A program made the position numbers and the translations under genes. From assembly GCF_964275005.1 (NCBI RefSeq), contig NC_092700.1, positions 20,689,050 through 20,753,049 of the forward strand: a DNA stretch of 64,000 nt. Direction: 5' to 3'. The notes below the pieces were generated by a model. It searched no databases. It was given only the letters and a program-made list of their open reading frames with translations, and had not been told where the DNA came from. The DNA comes from Diadema setosum. Lineage: Eukaryota; Echinodermata; Echinoidea; Diadematoida; Diadematidae. Shown one piece after another: positions 11,600-23,968 of the stretch (positions within the stretch are counted from its first letter, which is position 1; every line of letters starts with the position of its first letter).

Positions 11600-11809
11600 C
11601 AGGGCTCGACATTAGTGGTAATGAGGTGGTCCAAGGCCATTAAAACTGACTTCGGGCAACCAACGTACTCTTTTGATGGCCTGATCAGTCAGGTGAAATC
11701 TAAAGTGAATGTTTATATTTCCTATCACAACGGGTCATCCGAACTTCAAATTCTAAGATTTAAGTGGCTCGAAAGGGCCACCACGGAAAAGAGTTGATAT
11801 CGAGGCCTG
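11600..11809 (+). mobile_element. Short hAT-like MITE
   Basis: A 210-bp element with inverted ends CAGGGCTCGACAT and, on the complement of the right end, CAGGCCTCGATAT. The CAGGGCTCGA-type terminus is common in hAT-derived MITEs. An exact 8-bp duplication is not visible next to the AT-rich flank. Confidence 0.5.
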
Positions 11810-11836
11810 TTATAATGTATATGTATGTTAATATGT

Positions 11837-12011
11837 AGATATGAGAAGAATTTGAATACAAAACGACATTTAACGTACCACACATCGGCAGATATATTCA
11901 AAGATATATATTAATCTTATTTGGATCTTTTTCTTTTGCAAGTCTTAAATATCTCAAGTTGATAAAAAATGATAGATTATTTTTGCATTTGGAATCTTTA
12001 TACGCACATTC

Positions 12012-12059
<48 letters not shown>

Positions 12060-12470
12060 TTCCCAAGCGCCTTTGTTCTTGTGGATTTTCGTTGTTTCCT
12101 TTATTCACTATCACTGCCAGAGTTATGAGAAGGCCTCTTATAAGAGTGAAATGTAAACACATTGTATGAGAAGAATTTGAATACAAAAGACATTTCACGC
12201 ACTACACATCAGTAGATATATTCAAAGATAATTATTGTCAATATCATCGCCTACAATAAAATCATTTTATTTCTGTTTTTTCGCATGTCTGAAATATCTT
12301 AAGTTGATTTAAAAACATGAGAGATTATTTTTTTTTTTTTTGCATTTGAACTCCTTGTAAGCTTATGCATATTGCCTCAAGGCAATATGCTCTTGTAAAT
12401 CTTCGTTATTTTCTTTATTGTCTATCACTGCTAGATTTATGAAAAAGTCCTTAAAGTAGAGAGTGAAATG
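11837..12470 (+). repeat. Tandem duplication, ~320-bp unit
   Basis: Two diverged copies, about 11837-12155 and 12166-12470, share the start GAGAAGAATTTGAATACAAA and the end AGAGTGAAATG. Copy 1 contains a (TA)n run at 12014-12058. Copy 2 instead has a near-perfect 24-bp palindrome (GCATATTGCCT, CA, AGGCAATATGC) at 12366-12389. Confidence 0.75.
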
Positions 12471-12529
12471 TTGTACAGAATGTGTGACCTACCTTAGAAA
12501 AATATGCTTGTCATGCGTGCTTTTTTTTA

Positions 12530-12625
12530 ATTTTCTGCTCCTCCTTCGATGGCAAAGTAATTTCGGTTTACATCTTATTTGTGCAATACATAACATTTTC
12601 ACACACACACACACACACACACACT
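12530..12625 (+). repeat. Duplicated block, partner at 15110-15195
   Basis: The segment ending in TTATTTGTGCAATACATAA and a (CA)n tract recurs at about 15110-15195 in the same orientation, so the 3' flank of gene 1 contains an older local duplication. Confidence 0.6.
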
Positions 12626-13176
12626 TCCACAAACTCATACACACATACCTATACACATGGTCCATCTGGATGATAGAAATATGAAAATATTTATTTCGAA
12701 GCTTCTTAACAATTTCAAGGAGAGACAGGAAAGACTTTCTAAGTTATTACTGTTGAAACTTCAACCTGTTAAAAAAGAATCAATGTACAATGTATAATGT
12801 GTGTATACACTATATATATATATAATATATATATATAGTATGATGATGCTGATATTCCTACCGTACGCCTCTGTCATCTTAAATGAAATTATAGTTGAGA
12901 CAATGTAGATAACAGAAGATGTCGCATGAAACCGGCAGAGTTGTGAAGCTTTCGACCGTGGTCTTCCTCAGCTTTAATATCTGTTTGTGAAACGAATTAT
13001 ATGTTTTTGAGAATAGCAATTCTGGAGTCATAAACACAATATATCAAATATAAGTTGAGCATGAGTTAATAGTTACATGGCATACTTGGCAATATTTTTT
13101 GGCACTTTGCAACACATTCAACAATGTGTAACTGTAAATAAGTATATAGTGAGTATATATATATATATATATATAT

Positions 13177-13419
13177 ATGAAGGGTTTGTTTGCAAAAACA
13201 GATAAGTCCATTTTTGAAGATTTTGAAATACGATATCTGTCATAAAGTACAAAATAATACCTTTTAAATGATATATTGGTCACTACATATAAAGGTATAT
13301 TTTTGAGGTTATGGTCAAAAGAAGCAAAAATTTTCTTATTCTCTTTATTTTTCTTGACCTTTAATCGCAAATATCTCCATTTGGCAAATATGGACTTATC
13401 GGTTTTTGCAAACAAACTC

Positions 13420-13424
<5 letters not shown>
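13177..13424. mobile_element. MITE with ~37-bp TIRs in a (TA)n tract
   Basis: The inverted ends begin GAAGGGTTTGTTTGCAAAAA and, on the complement, GAAGAGTTTGTTTGCAAAAA. TA repeats lie on both sides, which fits insertion at TA as for Tc1/mariner-type MITEs. It is about 248 bp and non-coding. Confidence 0.75.

Positions 13425-13495
<71 letters not shown>
13424..13495. repeat. (TA)n microsatellite
   Basis: Long AT dinucleotide run. It produces long artificial Tyr/Ile frames on both strands. Confidence 0.95.
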
Positions 13496-13499
13496 TTTC

Positions 13500-15650
13500 A
13501 GCTGAATCACTCTGTTTTGTAGTGCTCGGTTCTTTGATATATATGATATCTGTCTCTTTTTCAAGACAACATATCAGAGAGTAAATCACAAGTAATTAAG
13601 AAATAACACATAATCTTGAACTGAAATTGCTTTTCGTGTTTTGCAGTGTTTGACGAATTAATAAATCCTTGTATAGAGTAGTGCAAAGTGGTGTATCCAT
13701 ATTCTTACCTTTGATGATTTTAACTCCCAGCATTTTATCGCGACACAGAGTTACACAACCTCAATAGAATATTCAGAAATTAGAATATTATATCGTGTTA
13801 TTACTGTGATGACTTTCTTCTGCTTGATACATTTTAAAGTCAACATTACCTCTTTTTATTGTAATGATTCAGGTACTGCCAGATTTGGCTTCTTTTTTCA
13901 TAACCTTGAACAATTTCCTTGTTAAAATTACTCGATGTGTCGATGTCTTCTAAAAATGTCCTCTGAGTAACAATAGAATCCATTTGACCGTTTAGGTCAC
14001 ATAATATGGGTGAAACCACTTTCCTTGGCTGCTACTCTTTATACATGTACACTGCACAAATACACTGAATCGACAAAGTGCCAAACGTAATTACTCTGAA
14101 TGTAATTGCATATAATAACAACCAATATTCTTTTGCCATCTCATACAACTACATAGATCATAAGAAATGATTATGATTGTGAAGACAGAGGGAAGAAACG
14201 TAATTCATGGTGGAGTATTCATATTGTGTGTTATAAATTGCCAAATGAGCTTTCCTCAAACATTGTCAAAAGCTTCATGTTTTAATAACTCCCAGATGAG
14301 TCTCAAACCGTACTTATCAGAACACAGAAATAACGTAATTATAGCTATGTTGACAGGAATACATGGTGTCTGTAAAAAGTTAATGTACAGAATAGTGTGA
14401 CTGACAAAGTATTCATGATTTTATGATCTCAGGCTTTGTGATGATTGCTATGATGACACGGTCTGTATACCTATTCCCAAATATTGATGCTTTTTTCTCC
14501 GCAACGGTATACAAACAAAATGTTTTGTAGTGACTCCTTCACTTTTTTTTTTCGCATATCATCTTATAAACAAGCTTCCTTTAAAAATATATTTAAATTG
14601 TTGAATTCGTTTAATCACATCTAATTTTCATCTTGCATTCAAACAATGCGTATTCAAGATCTTTACGAAGATTACTCATATATCTTAAGTGGAGAAAACA
14701 AATTAACATGGCGGAATATTGCGATTTTCGCCAAGGACTTTTCAGTTTTGAATCGCAATGACCTCACTCTGCTTTCCTCATAGGAGAAAAATAACTATTT
14801 CACCGGTCAACTACTAAGTTATAGTGTAAAATTATATGCCAGAACAACGTTCAGTTTTGATTTCCCCTATGGGGTCTTTTCGGTGTACCATATACATGTA
14901 TGTACATAATGTAACTATTTATATAGGCTTGATTATTACTGGAATATCGCGTATTAAGTTTGATATTGTTATCATTTCACAACCATCAAAACCCCTCCTA
15001 TATCGCCAAGTCCTTGATCTCTCTTCCACATGCCACGAGTGACTAAAATTCCATGTGGACTTTGTACATTTGTAGGTAGGCCTACAACTGTACAAGACGC
15101 GTGTTATTTATTTTCTGCTCCCGCTCTGATGGTATAGCAATATCGATATTCATCTTATTTGTGCAATACATAATGATATTTTCACACACACTTACACACA
15201 CTTACACACACGCACATATACCTACAAGTCTCACTCACCATGGCAAGTCTTCTCGTCCCTGCAAGCCACTTGGAGACCCAAATAAATAAGATTATAATTA
15301 TTGTTGGTTTTTTTTACATTGCTTAGTAAAACAAAATGGCAATAAATAAGAGATATGCATAATGTTCATCTAGTGTCTGATGAGTGATATATTATTGCAT
15401 ACAATGTCGCCTCACTACATATTCCAGCCATGGAGCTCCAAGAAAATACAAACTTGAACGAGCAGTGAGTTTTATCAATCTCAATGCCAGATAAGTTCAT
15501 AGACGCTGCCTTGAGCTGGAAGGGTCAAAATGGATATTGTTCAATGTAGACCAAACTTGTAAAGATGAAATTGCACAATAAAGATCTACTCCCAATTACT
15601 TGATACCCATCATAGTACACTCATTTCTATGATAGTCTAGAAATCACTTA
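13500..15650. other. 3' flank of gene 1
   Basis: No other gene seen. On the minus strand an AATAAA-type signal is possible at about 15105-15115, which would give a 3' UTR of roughly 0.5 kb. Part of the flank (about 15500-15560) resembles 24990-25040 next to the tail relic, so the 3' flank was copied together with the gene. Confidence 0.4.
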
Positions 15651-16764
15651 CTAGTCTGTAACATTCATGTACATTTCCTCATGGAAAGCTGGTTTTGTGT
15701 CAGCAATGCATGAGTCACGTGTTTTATCCACATTTGCATAAATTCCTTCGTACACCTCAGGGTTTGCTGAGAGAGAGTTTCCACTTGTTTCAATGAACGG
15801 TGCATACAATTGCTCAGGCAATGAAGTTTTTACGTCAACTTTGCGTGTTTTTCGAGTTCTGTCTACATTTACGTACAAGTCTCCACACTTGACTGGTTTC
15901 TCTGCCGAAGATGTCCCCATTGTTTTAGTCACCCGTGCGTAGAGTTCGTCGCTCATCGGGCTTTTTGGGTCGTGCCGGTCATTGATAACATTGAATTCTC
16001 TCACATCTTGAAGAAGAATGTCGATGGAATCTTTCCCAGGATCCAGCAAACTATTTTCACTCGAGTCGAAAACATCAGGGTGATATGGCTCGTTACTGGT
16101 TTCAATATCCTGGGGTACCCCCGGTTCTAGCTGATAGTAAAAAACGTCTTCAGAAGGCACATTTGTTGGGAAACTTATATTGGAAGAGAGGATATCTTCT
16201 CTGCTTTCAGAGTGACAATTTGACAGCGATGTCGGAAAGATAGATAGGGAAGCTAGGTTTTGAACATGTGTTCTGTCTTCATTGAATGAATGATTGATGC
16301 TATCGCGGTCATTGTTATCAAGAATAATTCTGGACTTTGCCCCACCAGGGGATCTAGAGGCAGTTTCTTCCACTCCATTGTTTCTATCGATGTCGACATC
16401 TTGGTAGGTACGGTCCTCATAGCCGTTTTCTGTTTGATCCTGAAACATTACCTCTAAGCCAGTGTATGAGATGTTTAATGACGCGCTGATAGTGGTATCG
16501 ATGTTATTCAGTGAAGAAAATGTGCTCGAGGGCTGGGAAATCCCCGTGGCTATCCCCGCCGCTTCCTGGTGGACGTTATACGAGTTCTCCTCACGAGCCG
16601 TGACGTTTCTTAATGTGTTGCCAGGATGATTTGGGAGATGAAGACCATCTGCATCAGGGTCTGTAACGGAAGTGTTCGATGCAATATGATCGGCTGAGCT
16701 CGGATCTCGATTAGAAGTCTCAACAGGATACATTTGCAACAGCTCGTTCGAAGCTTGTGAGGGT
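15651..16764 (-). CDS. Gene 1 exon 3, tyrosine-rich cytoplasmic tail
   Basis: A single 1114-nt exon that ends with TAG. The acceptor is CATAG, six bases downstream of the position equivalent to the CAG used in genes 2 and 3, where gene 1 reads CAT; the shift keeps the frame. The C-terminal third is a tandem repeat of a 22-23 residue unit. The N-terminal part is rich in Ser, Asn and Asp and looks disordered. A GTAAGT overlaps the stop codon region, but the paralogues also end here, so it is taken as the last exon. Confidence 0.85.
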
Positions 16765-17648
16765 CTATGCATGATATTCAAAGAACGAGAATGGAAGAAT
16801 TTCGATCCATGGTAATCATAATGTTATAACTCTAATGTACATTCTGTAGGTCTGGTAAAAAGAAAACAAAGTTACGTTTACACACAATTATATATTTTGA
16901 TAATATGTATCCTTTTTTTAGACATAACATGCGACATAGGCTTAAAAGTACCATATAAATCGAAGTCATTCGATATAACACTCATCCACGTAGCAATTAA
17001 TGCACTGAAACATCTGCCAACGTATTCATACATTTCAAATTCATTGATTGTATACTGGAAAATACCACGAGAATAACATCGTTAGTGGATGTCGATAAGA
17101 GCTTACTTCTTCAACGCGATTTGTTATCCCCCCACCACCTTTCCCCTCCCTTTTCTTTCCAGACACACACAGAAACATTCAATGTACTGGACCACGTCGA
17201 AACTCACCGTTTTTTGTAATGGTTGCACCAAGCCACGGTGACGATGGCAAGCAATACGAGAAGGACGTACAGAGAGATTTTCAGGTTGTCCACGGTCATC
17301 TTTATGTCTAGATCTCCAGAAACTGAAATATAAATGCAAGGAATTAGAACCTTATTATATAAGGAAGAACAATATGCCATGAAAAATTTGAAGAGGTTTC
17401 CCAAATTTGTGCTGTTGTTGTTATGATTATTTTTTGATGATTTTGCATGTTTTAATCATGACAGCTAGAGGTGATGGAATGAACCAAGATGTCATCAAGA
17501 ACATAATACAGTGAAAAACATTCCTTTTATGCCTCACTGTTTCAGGACCGCTCTATTGTATAATGGAAGAAACGTTAAATCAACAGTCAAAAATGTATAT
17601 ATATCTATGTACATTACAGTATATCTATATAATGTGTATATATATATG

Positions 17649-17688
<40 letters not shown>

Positions 17689-18665
17689 TTAATCTCTGTC
17701 ACACAATCCGTCAAACCAGAAGTGAAAGAAAATGTTTAGATGCCGTTGTTATCCCGAAACAACAGGAATTGTACTTTCCTCATCATGGAACACTTGAATG
17801 CGATCAGCTATGTGTTCCTGATTAACCTCTGCTGCCCCTTATAAGCAAATCAAGGTAGGGAAAACACCCGGTTGTAACTTATTTAGATATATATCAGCAA
17901 CTGCGTATGGGACTTACAAAGTGAACTATAGAAGTGAGAGATAGACTAGGCGCATTTATTTCGCAGTAAAAAAGCACAAAGCTCAATGGACGAATTCTTG
18001 ATAACTGTGGTTTGGAATATATTCAGTTCTTTAACGAGGTACCGATCGCCTATGAAAGACACAGCAGTTTGCCGGGACGTACTCTCACTATGGGCATGTG
18101 AATTAGAACCATTTTTTTTTTAGAACTTCTTTTAAGTCATTAATCCATACTTCTCCGTAACCACTGATACAAAGAAAGAAATCAATATGTCTTTCTATTT
18201 TATAGCTGTCGTATCAATAGAATCTGCACTAGGTGATCAACAGATAAATCGTTAAAGTCCTTCAGGTTTTTGACAATAGTAAGCGGCAAACTTGAGTAAG
18301 GACTGCTCTTTTAATCGTTTACAAACTATGAAGACAAGTGATTTCACACAGTAATGTTTTGTCTCTTCTTAAGAAAGTTATACATACACAAATACAAGTA
18401 GTTCATAATATAGTTACAAAAAGTTCCGTCTGTTATTTCAATTCATTTCAATTCAATCATCTTCGGAGCTGAATACCTGAATTGGGATGATTTTGTACAC
18501 AGGAAAATGACTAGGCTTAATCAGTCAATTGCATCACAAAATTTAAAATTAGCATTATTAAATGAGAAATAAAAGATACGTACATGTCGTATTGCTTTCC
18601 GGAGTTGAGCAAATGAGCAACGGCTGGTAGAGCAAGCAAGAAATAAATAGAACCACTGGAGCCAT
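15651..18665 (-). CDS. Gene 1: membrane protein with short ectodomain and multi-tyrosine tail
   Basis: Coding exons 18584-18665, 17208-17322 and 15651-16764 join in frame (82+115+1114 nt) to 436 residues plus stop. Residues 1-20 or so are a signal peptide, about 20 residues lie outside, 42-60 form one membrane helix, then a basic HYKKR stop-transfer and a ~370-residue cytosolic tail. The tail holds two ITIM-type motifs, ISYTGL (Tyr166) and VFYYQL (Tyr275), then a ladder LYARV, LYVNV, LYAPF, IYANV, MYMNV at Tyr341, 363, 386, 408 and 431. YxN motifs are the known GRB2 SH2 preference. Unlike gene 2, no ectodomain exon was found between the signal and membrane exons. The layout recalls transmembrane adaptors (LAT, PAG), but no homology to them is claimed. 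It is the only intact tail in the cluster. Confidence 0.75.
16765..17207 (-). other. Gene 1 intron 2
   Basis: Bounded by GTGAGT (17202-17207) and the CATAG acceptor after a pyrimidine-rich stretch. No other feature seen. Confidence 0.7.
17208..17322 (-). CDS. Gene 1 exon 2, transmembrane
   Basis: Acceptor TTTCAG and donor GTGAGT bound a 115-nt exon, phase 1 in and phase 2 out. It encodes a short juxtamembrane segment, a helix of about 19 residues (ISLYVLLVLLAIVTVAW) and NHYKKR. It is clearly homologous to the exons at 28558 and 55363. Confidence 0.85.
17323..18583 (-). other. Gene 1 intron 1, no ectodomain exons
   Basis: The part near 17950-18080 is similar to the gene 2 intron near 29600-29680 (shared GAAGAACTGA-type stretch), so this intron is the relic of the gene 2-like stalk-to-membrane intron. 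It holds a (GT)n at 17657-17688. No CUB, SRCR, WSC, Sushi or stalk exon was found. Confidence 0.6.
18584..18665 (-). CDS. Gene 1 exon 1, signal peptide
   Basis: ATG at 18663-18665 opens a 27-residue leader with the hydrophobic core VVLFISCLLYQPLLI, followed by a GTACGT donor in phase 1. The start was chosen because this frame matches the gene 2 leader (shared LLYQPLL). An upstream ATG in another frame is ignored. Confidence 0.75.
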
Positions 18666-18689
18666 TTTTCAGAAATTCTTGTTTCATGA

Positions 18690-19080
18690 CACGCACACTA
18701 AAAGCAAAACTGTATCAGTCTCTCATAAGGCTTAGAATCAGAGGGTAACTCCAACTCGATGAGAAATGCCTCTAGCAGATTGATACACTTCGTTTAACCT
18801 CCAGGTTTGAAAAATAAATGAGATAATAATTATACGTCCAGTTTTAAATGTGGTGTGACTGAAGTTCAGAGTCACTGTGAAATTCTCAAATGCGCAGCGA
18901 AAAAAAAAAAGTTGATATACGCTGGCCTGCTGGTGCAAACTGGAGAAAAAGCGTCAGGACCTGCGTGCGGATCTTCTTCTAAACTCTTTAGCTGCTTGTC
19001 GCTGTGTGAAACTAAGAGTTGGTGTAAGATGTAACGCCTGTCGAATTTCCTACGGCTTCAAGAAACAAGTACGACAGGAC
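18690..19080 (-). promoter_or_regulatory. Gene 1 proximal 5' flank, shared with gene 2
   Basis: Patchy but clear similarity to 41830-42420 upstream of gene 2, including an AACTCGATGAG-like block and a GTGTGAAACTAAGA block. Conservation of non-coding sequence next to both leaders suggests a duplicated promoter or 5' UTR. No convincing TATA box was found. Confidence 0.45.
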
Positions 19081-19816
19081 CAATAGAGAGTATGCAGGAA
19101 TGTAATTAATTCGTTCGGTCTAAAGTTAGACGTCCTCCCAGTCTCTATTTTGATCGATTGCTTCATTGTCATCTTTCCTGCCATCATGATTGTTCATTTT
19201 TCGTGTTCATGCCACAATCTTCATTAGAGATTCACATTAACGCTTCGTTGGTCCCCTCATTACTCTACACTGTTTCAGTTTTGAACAGGACAATCTTTTT
19301 CCTTACAGACAATATGCAAACATGAAATCAAAAGAAGTTTTTAAGCTGACAAAGCTATCTGTTAACAAAGGAATAAATAAATTACCTCATTTTCCTAGTG
19401 ATGTAAATAAAACGTATAGTCATTTGCAAATAGAAGTGATATTGCATTCCACCAGTACGTGCGTGTCTGTGTGTGTGTGTGTGTGTCTGTCTGTCTGTCC
19501 TTGAGCGTCTTTGTGTCCGTCCCTTTAGGTCTCATGAAGCCTTCTCGTCTATGCATGTACGAGTATTACTATCATTGAGCTATAAAAGGACCCATTCTTG
19601 TAATTCTTTAACATGTGACTATCCATCATGTTATCATTTTAATTGATACTCATGATATGAGACCTAATTGAGTACTATAATGTTTATGTACATACTTTAA
19701 CGGCATTGATAATTTCATATAATATAGGTTAAAGTCGCACTCCATCTGCCCACTCTAAACATCAACTTGTTTGCCCTTTTTTAGATGGTTGCGTTACACA
19801 CCAGTGTTTTCTTAAT

Positions 19817-19851
<35 letters not shown>

Positions 19852-22451
19852 TCATCTAACAAGATGGCTGGACAACCCAAAGTCAGCCAAAACATAGCTG
19901 CATGCAATGGTCATCCATGGGGTCCAGCAGTAGCCTACTTGTAGGTATCGTCAGTGATCGTAGACCGCCTCACCATGCAGCGCTATGCTCCCTAGTCTTT
20001 GCGATGAATGTGAGTGAAGCGGGATCTTTTACGTGGGTGGGTTGTGATCCGAATCTCAGAGGATTTTATGAATAGTGGACTCAGTTGACTTTTAAAAATC
20101 GTGTTGCTTTCTGTTGCATGCACATATCTTTGAACTAGTTTAAAGCTTGGCTTCGGATACCGTCTTCTTTTCAACTTGCACAACAAAATATCATGATCTA
20201 TGGTAATGATTCACTTACTAAAAAAAATAGAAGAATAAAAATAATACAACAGATACCAATAGCTTCAGTTTTATAATGATTCAACAATTATATCATATAA
20301 CTTGATTATAGCATGAGCAGACCAGTGTTATTTCCTCATATCAAATGGTTTAGGGACTACTAATTCATTATCTAAAAAAGAAAGAAATTGTACATTTTTT
20401 CAGTTCTATTCGCTTTTATACTTCTTAGATCATTTTAAATGATGATGTGAACCTGAAGTGATGCTTCGCTTTATAACGCTCCGAGAACTATGTGACACGA
20501 CACATTCCTCTGCTTCTATTCTTGTGGGGGGGGGGGGGGGAGGGTTCGGTGTCATGACGATTGTTTTTCATTTTAATGTGATACCCTTTACTTCGATAGA
20601 ATATTGAAAACAATATCAATTACGACACTTTATCTATTCCTGGGATTAGATAATTTTCAGAAACATCGTCAAATGCAATGGCTTCTATCACACACTGCAT
20701 GTGTATGCATACATAGTTTAAATCTATTGAGTTTACATTGGTTGGGGAATTTTTAATTGGTTCATCTCACAACAATCTTTATGACTGATGGATAGTGCAA
20801 CTGTGTTGGTTTCAGTTTTGAAATGCAATCTAGAGTTAACTGTCAAGAGGCTTTCAGGAGACAGCGGTATTGTGGAGGGATGCCTCCAGCCCCTTGAACA
20901 GGTTTTCGAAATGTCCAAACGATGGACTTCATTCTTTGAAGATGGATGAAGACATGTGCTAGATAAGCAAGTATGATTCATATATTACTACTAATGGTAC
21001 AAGAACTATTTTATACGCAAAACCTGCAAAAATATAGTATAGTTCACATCGTTATGACAGTATGGAGGGCAAGGAAAGATTACACTTAATGCTTCCTTAC
21101 TACGTAGTAACTTGTGACCGAAGAAAAAGAAGTATTTCGTCTAATCCAAATTAGTCTATTGCTATCTATTGTTTATAATATAATCGCATTATACAAGTTA
21201 TACAAATGATGATAATAAGAGGATCTATATGGGTTTCGTTCTGTCGTCATGTCAACACCAAGGGACCCCTTTGGCCTGAAGGTCGCCTAATACATCTCAT
21301 TGTCTTCTGTCTAATACGAGGTTCAAATCAACTGCACCGTCATTGGCTCCTCAAAGATGGAAGATGGTGGGGAAACCCCAGCTTGCATTTTTTTTTGTCG
21401 TTGTTGTTGTTGTTTTGATTGTTTTTCTAACGAGTCAGAGTATCTGAGCTACACCATCACATACTAGTCGACAGTCTGCACATGACAGGACCTCATTTGG
21501 CAAGAAGAGACTGGTACTAATCGTGAAAGTATAGGAGAAGGACTACAAGCCACGCACGACAGGAAATATTGAATGCAATGAAAAAAGAACGTTAAAGAAA
21601 TAAACTCCAAAAGAAAAAGACATATTTCTCTACAGAACGCTCCGATAATGACAAAATCGGGTTAGTAATTAGGAAGACATGATATTTCTAAATTTCACAT
21701 TTTTTTTTCTGAAAACATTAATTTTCTTCACCAGTCGTTGTTAATATTCAAATGAGCGAGTTGACGAGGTCATGCCTTTTTTTTTGTTTGTTTAATGATA
21801 GGGTATGATTCTGTATGATGTTTGTTTGGTCATTTGTCATATTTTATGCCATCTTAATCCGTTTTCCCCCTTTCATCAACCGTGGGAAACATATTCTTAC
21901 GTTTCGAATGGTATTGAAATTTGTATATGTCAACCGGCAATAAGTTTTAGGTTTCCCCCTTAATTTTATATCAAAATTCCGTCTCCTTTTTTCCACTATT
22001 TGAATATATTTCCCTTTTCTATTCTTTTTTTTAATATATAATTGACGGATATGGCATGATAACTAATATGTATTTCCGTTTTATGTTGTGTTGATATCAC
22101 ATTTTCTATTTTTAGCTCTCATGGTTATGTGCATTGATATTATTTACCAACTTTAACATTAAACATTTTTTACTTTCTTGCCCGCTCATCTCGATCTTGC
22201 CATAATTGTTATTCTCTATACACGTACATATACTATCTCCTTATACCTGTTGGGCAATACTCTCACCTATCAGATTTTTTTATTCCCAGGTCTGATGTGT
22301 ATTATGTATTCTTTTATTTTCACGCATGCTAATCCCATCAATGGGTTTGTAATTTCTTTTCTATGATTCTCATGTAAAACAACCTTATCAGCCTTCGAGC
22401 TGCTAGATTGTTATTTTATTTTTTTTTTTATATTTGCCCAATAAACCATAT
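19081..22451. other. Distal 5' flank of gene 1
   Basis: Blocks near 20440-20530, 20830-20960 and 21420-21580 match 43880-43970, 44340-44425 and 51010-51190 upstream of gene 2 in the same order. (GT)n runs lie at 19466-19500 and 19819-19848, and a G14 run at about 20527. No gene seen. Confidence 0.5.
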
Positions 22452-23125
22452 GTGACCCTGCACCTCAAAACAAACAAAAAGTCGCCAGACATGAATTTTT
22501 AGTTAAGACCATAATCTGAAAGAACAGACTTTAAACTTTAAAATGAGGTATAATTCAAATCAAATGGACTCTCCTAACCTATCTAGATATTGGAAAGAAA
22601 GCACAAACTCAGGAAAGGTGTGAACTGAGAAAAGAGGCTCTGAAGTACAGTGTCTATTCAAGAGCTTAAACCTTACCAAACCGTGCTGGCTGTGCGATGA
22701 ATGGGACAGTAAACCACCAGAGTAACAACAATGAAGAGATTATTAGATTAAATTGAAATTAAGCATGCCTCATTAACACATTCTGTCCATAATTAATGCC
22801 AACTTTCAAAGCAGTAGCACTATCCTTTCAAAAGTTATTAGAGTTGAAAGTGAAGAGTGTGGACAAGGTTTTTCAGAAATGAAAAAGGGATTCTAAAGGC
22901 ACACCTAATCACACTATTCTACCAATAATGTTAAAAAAACAAAACCACACTTTCCTGCCCGTTTTATACCAAATTTTAGCATACTGTAAAAGAAGATCCG
23001 CTCTTTCAGAAAATATGAAAAAGTCAAGATTGGATAATGGTTGACCCATTTCACTTTTCAGTCCTCACGCAAAATCAGTGTGTGCGACTTTATGTTTGTT
23101 TTGAGGTGCACGAGGTGACGGTCAC
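22452..23125 (+). mobile_element. MITE family A, copy 2
   Basis: A 674-bp copy with both inverted ends intact and ATAT on each side. High identity to copy 1 over its whole length. Confidence 0.85.
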
Positions 23126-23360
23126 ATATTGAATGAATGAATGAATGCTTACACAATTTTTCTTGTACTAGTATGTTGTGTGTTATATACCAGACGTCAG
23201 ATTCATTTCAAAACTCTGACCATAATACACAAAATGAGCCTCAATTTATTAGCAATGTTGATCATTTATGCAATAAGAAAATGGAGTGACAAATACGATA
23301 AATGTATGGTGTGTGCAGGTAAACATCTCGCGCTGTACTTGTAGATTTGAATTAAAGATG

Positions 23361-23540
23361 CATGTGGTTTAGCATGTGGTATACACTGATGTCTCATATG
23401 CTTGTTAAAATTTGAATGATCAATTGCGCCCCTTCCAGTAAGTAATGAAGTGAACGATATGAAATACAAACAGTACAAATAATGGAGCATAAAAAGAAAA
23501 AAAAAAAGAGTCGCACGATTTCTACACACACAAACACACA

Positions 23541-23612
<72 letters not shown>

Positions 23613-23933
23613 AGTATATACAATAAATATATATTATAATACATATATATGAATATGCAAGTACACACACACACACACACACACACAAAAATGGGGCCAG
23701 AGTCCACACATCCTTATTTCACGTCTATAGTATATGACCTCCTCATTCTTCTGCTCCTTCCTATGTGGTTTAGCATGTGGTATACCTTTATTGTTTCATA
23801 TTATGCTTGTTAAAATTTGAATGATCAATTGCGCCCCTTCCAGTTGGTAATTAAATGAACGATATGAAATACAAACAGTACAAATAATGGAGCATAAAAA
23901 GAAAAAAAAAAAGAGTTGCACGATTTCTACACA

Positions 23934-23968
<35 letters not shown>

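Noticed and set aside
12930-12975. GGTCGAAAGCTTCACAA-like stretch reminiscent of Penelope-type element ends
   Set aside because: Too short, and no reverse transcriptase or endonuclease sequence nearby.
13044-13589. 181-codon minus frame rich in Tyr-Ile
   Set aside because: It is produced by (TA)n microsatellites and a MITE, and has no domain.
15642-15653. GTAAGT donor overlapping the gene 1 stop codon
   Set aside because: The paralogous tail relics also stop just after the last tyrosine motif, so an extra exon is unlikely.
20527-20541. Long G or C homopolymers (also near 29331, 31783, 32438, 35243, 36527)
   Set aside because: Most likely slippage-prone simple sequence or sequencing length error; some lie in MITE cores. 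No further structure seen.
23266-23709. 147-codon minus frame rich in Cys-Val
   Set aside because: Translation of (CA)n and (TA)n tracts.
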